From assembly GCA_017536965.1 (NCBI GenBank), contig JAFWCK010000132.1, positions 1 to 34,474 on the forward strand: 34,474 nucleotides of DNA, in the 5' to 3' direction. The translations under genes were made by a program, and so were the position numbers. This document shows, piece by piece, positions 32,107-34,474 of the stretch. The DNA is from Lachnospiraceae bacterium (GTDB taxonomy: Bacteria > Bacillota > Clostridia > Lachnospirales > Lachnospiraceae). The notes under the pieces are model-generated. The model saw only the letters and a list, made by a program, of their open reading frames with translations. It ran no database searches and was not told the origin of the DNA. Within the stretch, counting starts at the first letter, position 1; every line of letters starts with the position of its first letter.

Positions 32107-33501
32107 CGATGTTTCTTTTGTTCCTACCAAATTTACAACCCATTTTCTTGACCGCAGCATAAAGAATCCGACCACACATTTCAGCACCTCGATTGCATTT
32201 ACGATAAAAAACACCGGTATGACCTGGACGTTCGTAAAATGCACCAGGCAGAATGCTACCGGCACATATACGACCCAGATAAAAAAGCTGTCAAACAAAA
32301 ATGTGATGATCGTTTTGCCGCCGCTGCGCAAAGTAAAGTAGCAGGCGTTTGTATACGCCATAAACGGCAGATACAATGCAATGACCCTCATAAAACTTGC
32401 TGCAAGCGCATGCACAGAATCTGACGTGTTATAAATATTTGCCAGTGGTCTGGCAAGAGCCGCCAGAATTACACCTAAAACAATATTCATCAGGATTGTA
32501 AGCATGATCAGTTTTTTGTCATCCTCTTCCGCCTGCTTCAGCCTGCCTCCTCCTAAATGCTGGCCGATCATAATAGCGATCGTCGATCCCATTGCCATGG
32601 CCGATGCATGAAAGAGATTTGAGATCGTGGAAGAAATATTAGTTGCCGATACAACTTCCAGACCACGGACGGAATAACATTGATTCAAAAGTGCCATTCC
32701 AGCTGCCCAGAGGACTTCATTCAAAAGCAGCGGCGTTCCCTTTTTGGCCATATTCTTAACCAGGTCTTTCGGAATCCTGAGAGAACGCAGCAGGCCTTTC
32801 AGAAATGGGAATCGATCGGTGTGACGAATGGAGTAGATCAGCAGAATGATCAGTTCTGCAAAGCGGGCGATCACAGTTGCTATAGCCGCGCCTTCCACCC
32901 CCAGCTTCGGAGCTCCAAAATGTCCAAAGATTAAAATATAGTTTCCAACCAGATTGATCAGTGTTGCCGCGATGCTCGCCTTCATTGGAAACATCGCCTC
33001 GTTACACTCACGCAAAGTAGATGCAAAAACCTGCGAGACCGCAAAAGGAAGCATCTGCAGCATCATGAGATGAAGATACGACATGCCGCGCTGGTAGGTC
33101 AGTACCAGATCCAATCCTTCGTTTCCCTCATGCAGGAAAGAAGAAACAAGCATTCCGCCCGCTGTCAGAAAAACAACAGCAAAGAGAATGGTTGCAGTCA
33201 CAGCGACAAACAGCTTCGCCCGTACAGTATAGCGGATTCCGTCATGATCCTGTTTTCCGTAGTACTGAGCAGAAAAAATACCTACGCCGGAAATCCCGCC
33301 GAAAATACAAAGGTTAAAAATAAAAAGGATCTGATTTGCAATCGCAACGCCGGACATCTGTTCCGTACCAACCTGTCCGACCATGATATTGTCCAGGAGA
33401 CTTACGAACATCGTGATCACATTCTGGAGAAGGATCGGAAGCATGATCCGGAAAACCGCTCTATAAAATTCTTTTGTGCCAAAATATTTCTTTAGTACCA
33501 T
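32104..33501 (-). CDS. MATE-family multidrug exporter
   Basis: A 465-residue membrane protein with about 12 hydrophobic segments. Features of the family are visible: the opening FYRAVFRIMLPILLQNVITMFVSLLDNIMVGQVG, the half-repeat with GVEGAAIATVIARFAELI, and AMAMGSTIAIMIGQHLGGG in the second half. These are cation-driven exporters of drugs or metabolites. Its ATG directly follows the malic enzyme stop, with AGGAG eleven bases upstream. The exported substrate is unknown. Confidence 0.94.
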   Translation of the reverse strand: MVLKKYFGTKEFYRAVFRIMLPILLQNVITMFVSLLDNIMVGQVGTEQMSGVAIANQILFIFNLCIFGGISGVGIFSAQYYGKQDHDGIRYTVRAKLFVAVTATILFAVVFLTAGGMLVSSFLHEGNEGLDLVLTYQRGMSYLHLMMLQMLPFAVSQVFASTLRECNEAMFPMKASIAATLINLVGNYILIFGHFGAPKLGVEGAAIATVIARFAELIILLIYSIRHTDRFPFLKGLLRSLRIPKDLVKNMAKKGTPLLLNEVLWAAGMALLNQCYSVRGLEVVSATNISSTISNLFHASAMAMGSTIAIMIGQHLGGGRLKQAEEDDKKLIMLTILMNIVLGVILAALARPLANIYNTSDSVHALAASFMRVIALYLPFMAYTNACYFTLRSGGKTIITFLFDSFFIWVVYVPVAFCLVHFTNVQVIPVFFIVNAIEVLKCVVGFFMLRSRKWVVNLVGTKETS

Positions 33502-34474
33502 TTATCTGCAAACTCCTGTTGTCTTTGCTGCCTTCGCCACTGCTTTGGCAACGGCCTCTCCTACGCGCGGGTCAAAGGCCTTTGGAATAATATAATCATC
33601 GGCCAGTTCCTCCTCTGTGATCAGATCTGCCAGAGCATTCGCCGCAGCAATTTTCATTTCTTCATTTATTTCTTTTGCTTTGGCATCAAAGGCTCCGCGG
33701 AAAATTCCCGGAAATGCCAGCACGTTATTGATCTGATTCGGATAATCAGATCTGCCAGAGCAGACAATGCGTGCGCCGGCTTCTTTTGCTTCTTCCGGAA
33801 AGATTTCCGGCGTCGGATTTGCACAGGCAAAAACAATGGCATTCTCTCCCATAGAAGCGACCATTTCTTTGGTCAAAAGCCCCGGTGCAGATACCCCGAT
33901 AAAAACATCGGCGCCTTTAATGACATCGGACAGCAGACCCTTCTCCTGATTCGGATTGGTAAGTGCTGCCATTGCTTTTTTATGTTCAGAAAGATCTTCT
34001 CTTTCAGAAAAGATCACACCTTTTCGGTCGCACATGATGATGTTTTTTATGCCATAGTTTAACAGCAGTTTTGTGATTGCCGTTGCTGCAGCCCCAGCTC
34101 CGCTGACGACTACCTTCAGATCTTCTTTTTTCTTCCCGACCAGCTTCAGCGCATTCATAATTCCCGCAAGGGTGATTACTGCTGTTCCATGCTGATCATC
34201 ATGAAAGATTGGTATATCACAGACTGCTTTTAGTTTTTCTTCAATTTCAAAACAGCGCGGTGCAGAAATATCCTCCAGATTGATTCCCCCGAAACTTTTA
34301 GAGATCAATTGGACGGTACGAACAAATTCATCCACATCTTTTGTATCAACGCAGATAGGAAAAGCATCCACGCCGCCAAACTCCTTAAAGAGCACACACT
34401 TGCCTTCCATGACCGGCATACCTGCTTCCGGTCCGATATCCCCCAGTCCTAATACCGCGGATCCATCTGTAATG
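33502..34474 (-). CDS. NAD-dependent malic enzyme, 5' end missing
   Basis: Malic enzyme decarboxylates malate to pyruvate with NAD(P). The window holds the last 323 residues; the N-terminal part, including the Tyr of the active site, lies beyond 34474. The visible part has ITDGSAVLGLGDIGPEAGMPVMEGK, NLEDISAPRCFEIE, FHDDQHGTAVITLAGIMNAL with metal-binding Asp residues, the dinucleotide-binding VVSGAGAAATAITKLL and FACANPTPEI. These place it in the short bacterial malic enzyme group. It probably precedes the MATE gene in one transcript, as the stop and the next ATG abut. Confidence 0.95.
   Translation of the reverse strand, partial: ITDGSAVLGLGDIGPEAGMPVMEGKCVLFKEFGGVDAFPICVDTKDVDEFVRTVQLISKSFGGINLEDISAPRCFEIEEKLKAVCDIPIFHDDQHGTAVITLAGIMNALKLVGKKKEDLKVVVSGAGAAATAITKLLLNYGIKNIIMCDRKGVIFSEREDLSEHKKAMAALTNPNQEKGLLSDVIKGADVFIGVSAPGLLTKEMVASMGENAIVFACANPTPEIFPEEAKEAGARIVCSGRSDYPNQINNVLAFPGIFRGAFDAKAKEINEEMKIAAANALADLITEEELADDYIIPKAFDPRVGEAVAKAVAKAAKTTGVCR

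Noticed and set aside
1-34474. CRISPR array, prophage, insertion sequence or tRNA genes
   Set aside because: No spaced direct repeats, no transposase, integrase or phage proteins, and no tRNA-like cloverleaf noticed.

Overview
The window reads as chromosomal DNA of a strictly anaerobic, Gram-positive Bacillota of the Clostridia, most like the Lachnospiraceae. The grounds are the tadA-SRP RNA-dnaX-ebfC neighbourhood, the rpsF-ssb-rpsR and gdpP-rplI-dnaB blocks, a MecA adaptor, a GdpP-type cyclic-di-AMP phosphodiesterase, clostridial 2[4Fe-4S] ferredoxin chemistry, strong AGGAGG ribosome sites and sigma-A-type promoters. The assignment rests on gene content and remembered protein families, not on a database search. 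I see no phage, insertion sequence, CRISPR array, tRNA or large rRNA.

Layout. 1-3700: replication and RNA/wall housekeeping on the minus strand (ebfC, dnaX, tadA, mltG), with the SRP RNA gene on the plus strand between dnaX and tadA. 3.8-5.0 kb: a small unknown gene and mecA. 5.1-9.05 kb: a spermidine/putrescine ABC operon (potABCD) whose binding protein has a C-terminal membrane anchor. 9.1-9.8 kb: a divergent redox pair, a DUF1858 protein and a ferredoxin. 9.8-15.0 kb: two minus-strand housekeeping operons, gdpP-rplI-dnaB and rpsF-ssb-rpsR. 15.2-18.2 kb: an ABC transporter of the TrpX/DUF534 family, preceded by a tyrosine-codon leader peptide and a terminator/antiterminator pair. 18.26-20.1 kb: an orphan ThiF/HesA-like E1 enzyme and a ferredoxin-fused aldo/keto reductase. 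20.3-24.9 kb: a methionine block (homocysteine methyltransferase, MetQ, MetN, MetI) followed by a pyridoxamine kinase. 25.0-28.2 kb: a GH13 alpha-glucosidase divergent from a GPH sugar symporter. 28.2-34.5 kb: a GNAT acetyltransferase, a GH3 beta-glucosidase, AsnA, a MATE exporter and a partial malic enzyme.

Two results stand out. First, the amino-acid ABC operon at 15.2-18.0 kb carries a complete ribosome-mediated attenuator: a 21-codon leader ORF with six Tyr codons, a 10-bp antiterminator pairing that begins at its stop codon, and a hairpin plus U-run terminator. This predicts a tyrosine-responsive, probably tyrosine-importing, system, and there is no T-box in the leader. Its promoter also holds a 16-bp perfect palindrome between the -35 and -10. 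Second, the MetQ-like lipoprotein at 21.3 kb appears circularly permuted: what is normally the C-terminal half comes first and the normal N-terminal half comes last.

Other points of note: three genes (mecA, the ThiF-like gene, the homocysteine methyltransferase) have promoters whose predicted start sites fall on or within a few bases of the ATG, with no ribosome site, so their mRNAs look leaderless; the SRP RNA gene is inverted relative to its neighbours; and the GH3 enzyme has the reversed domain order.
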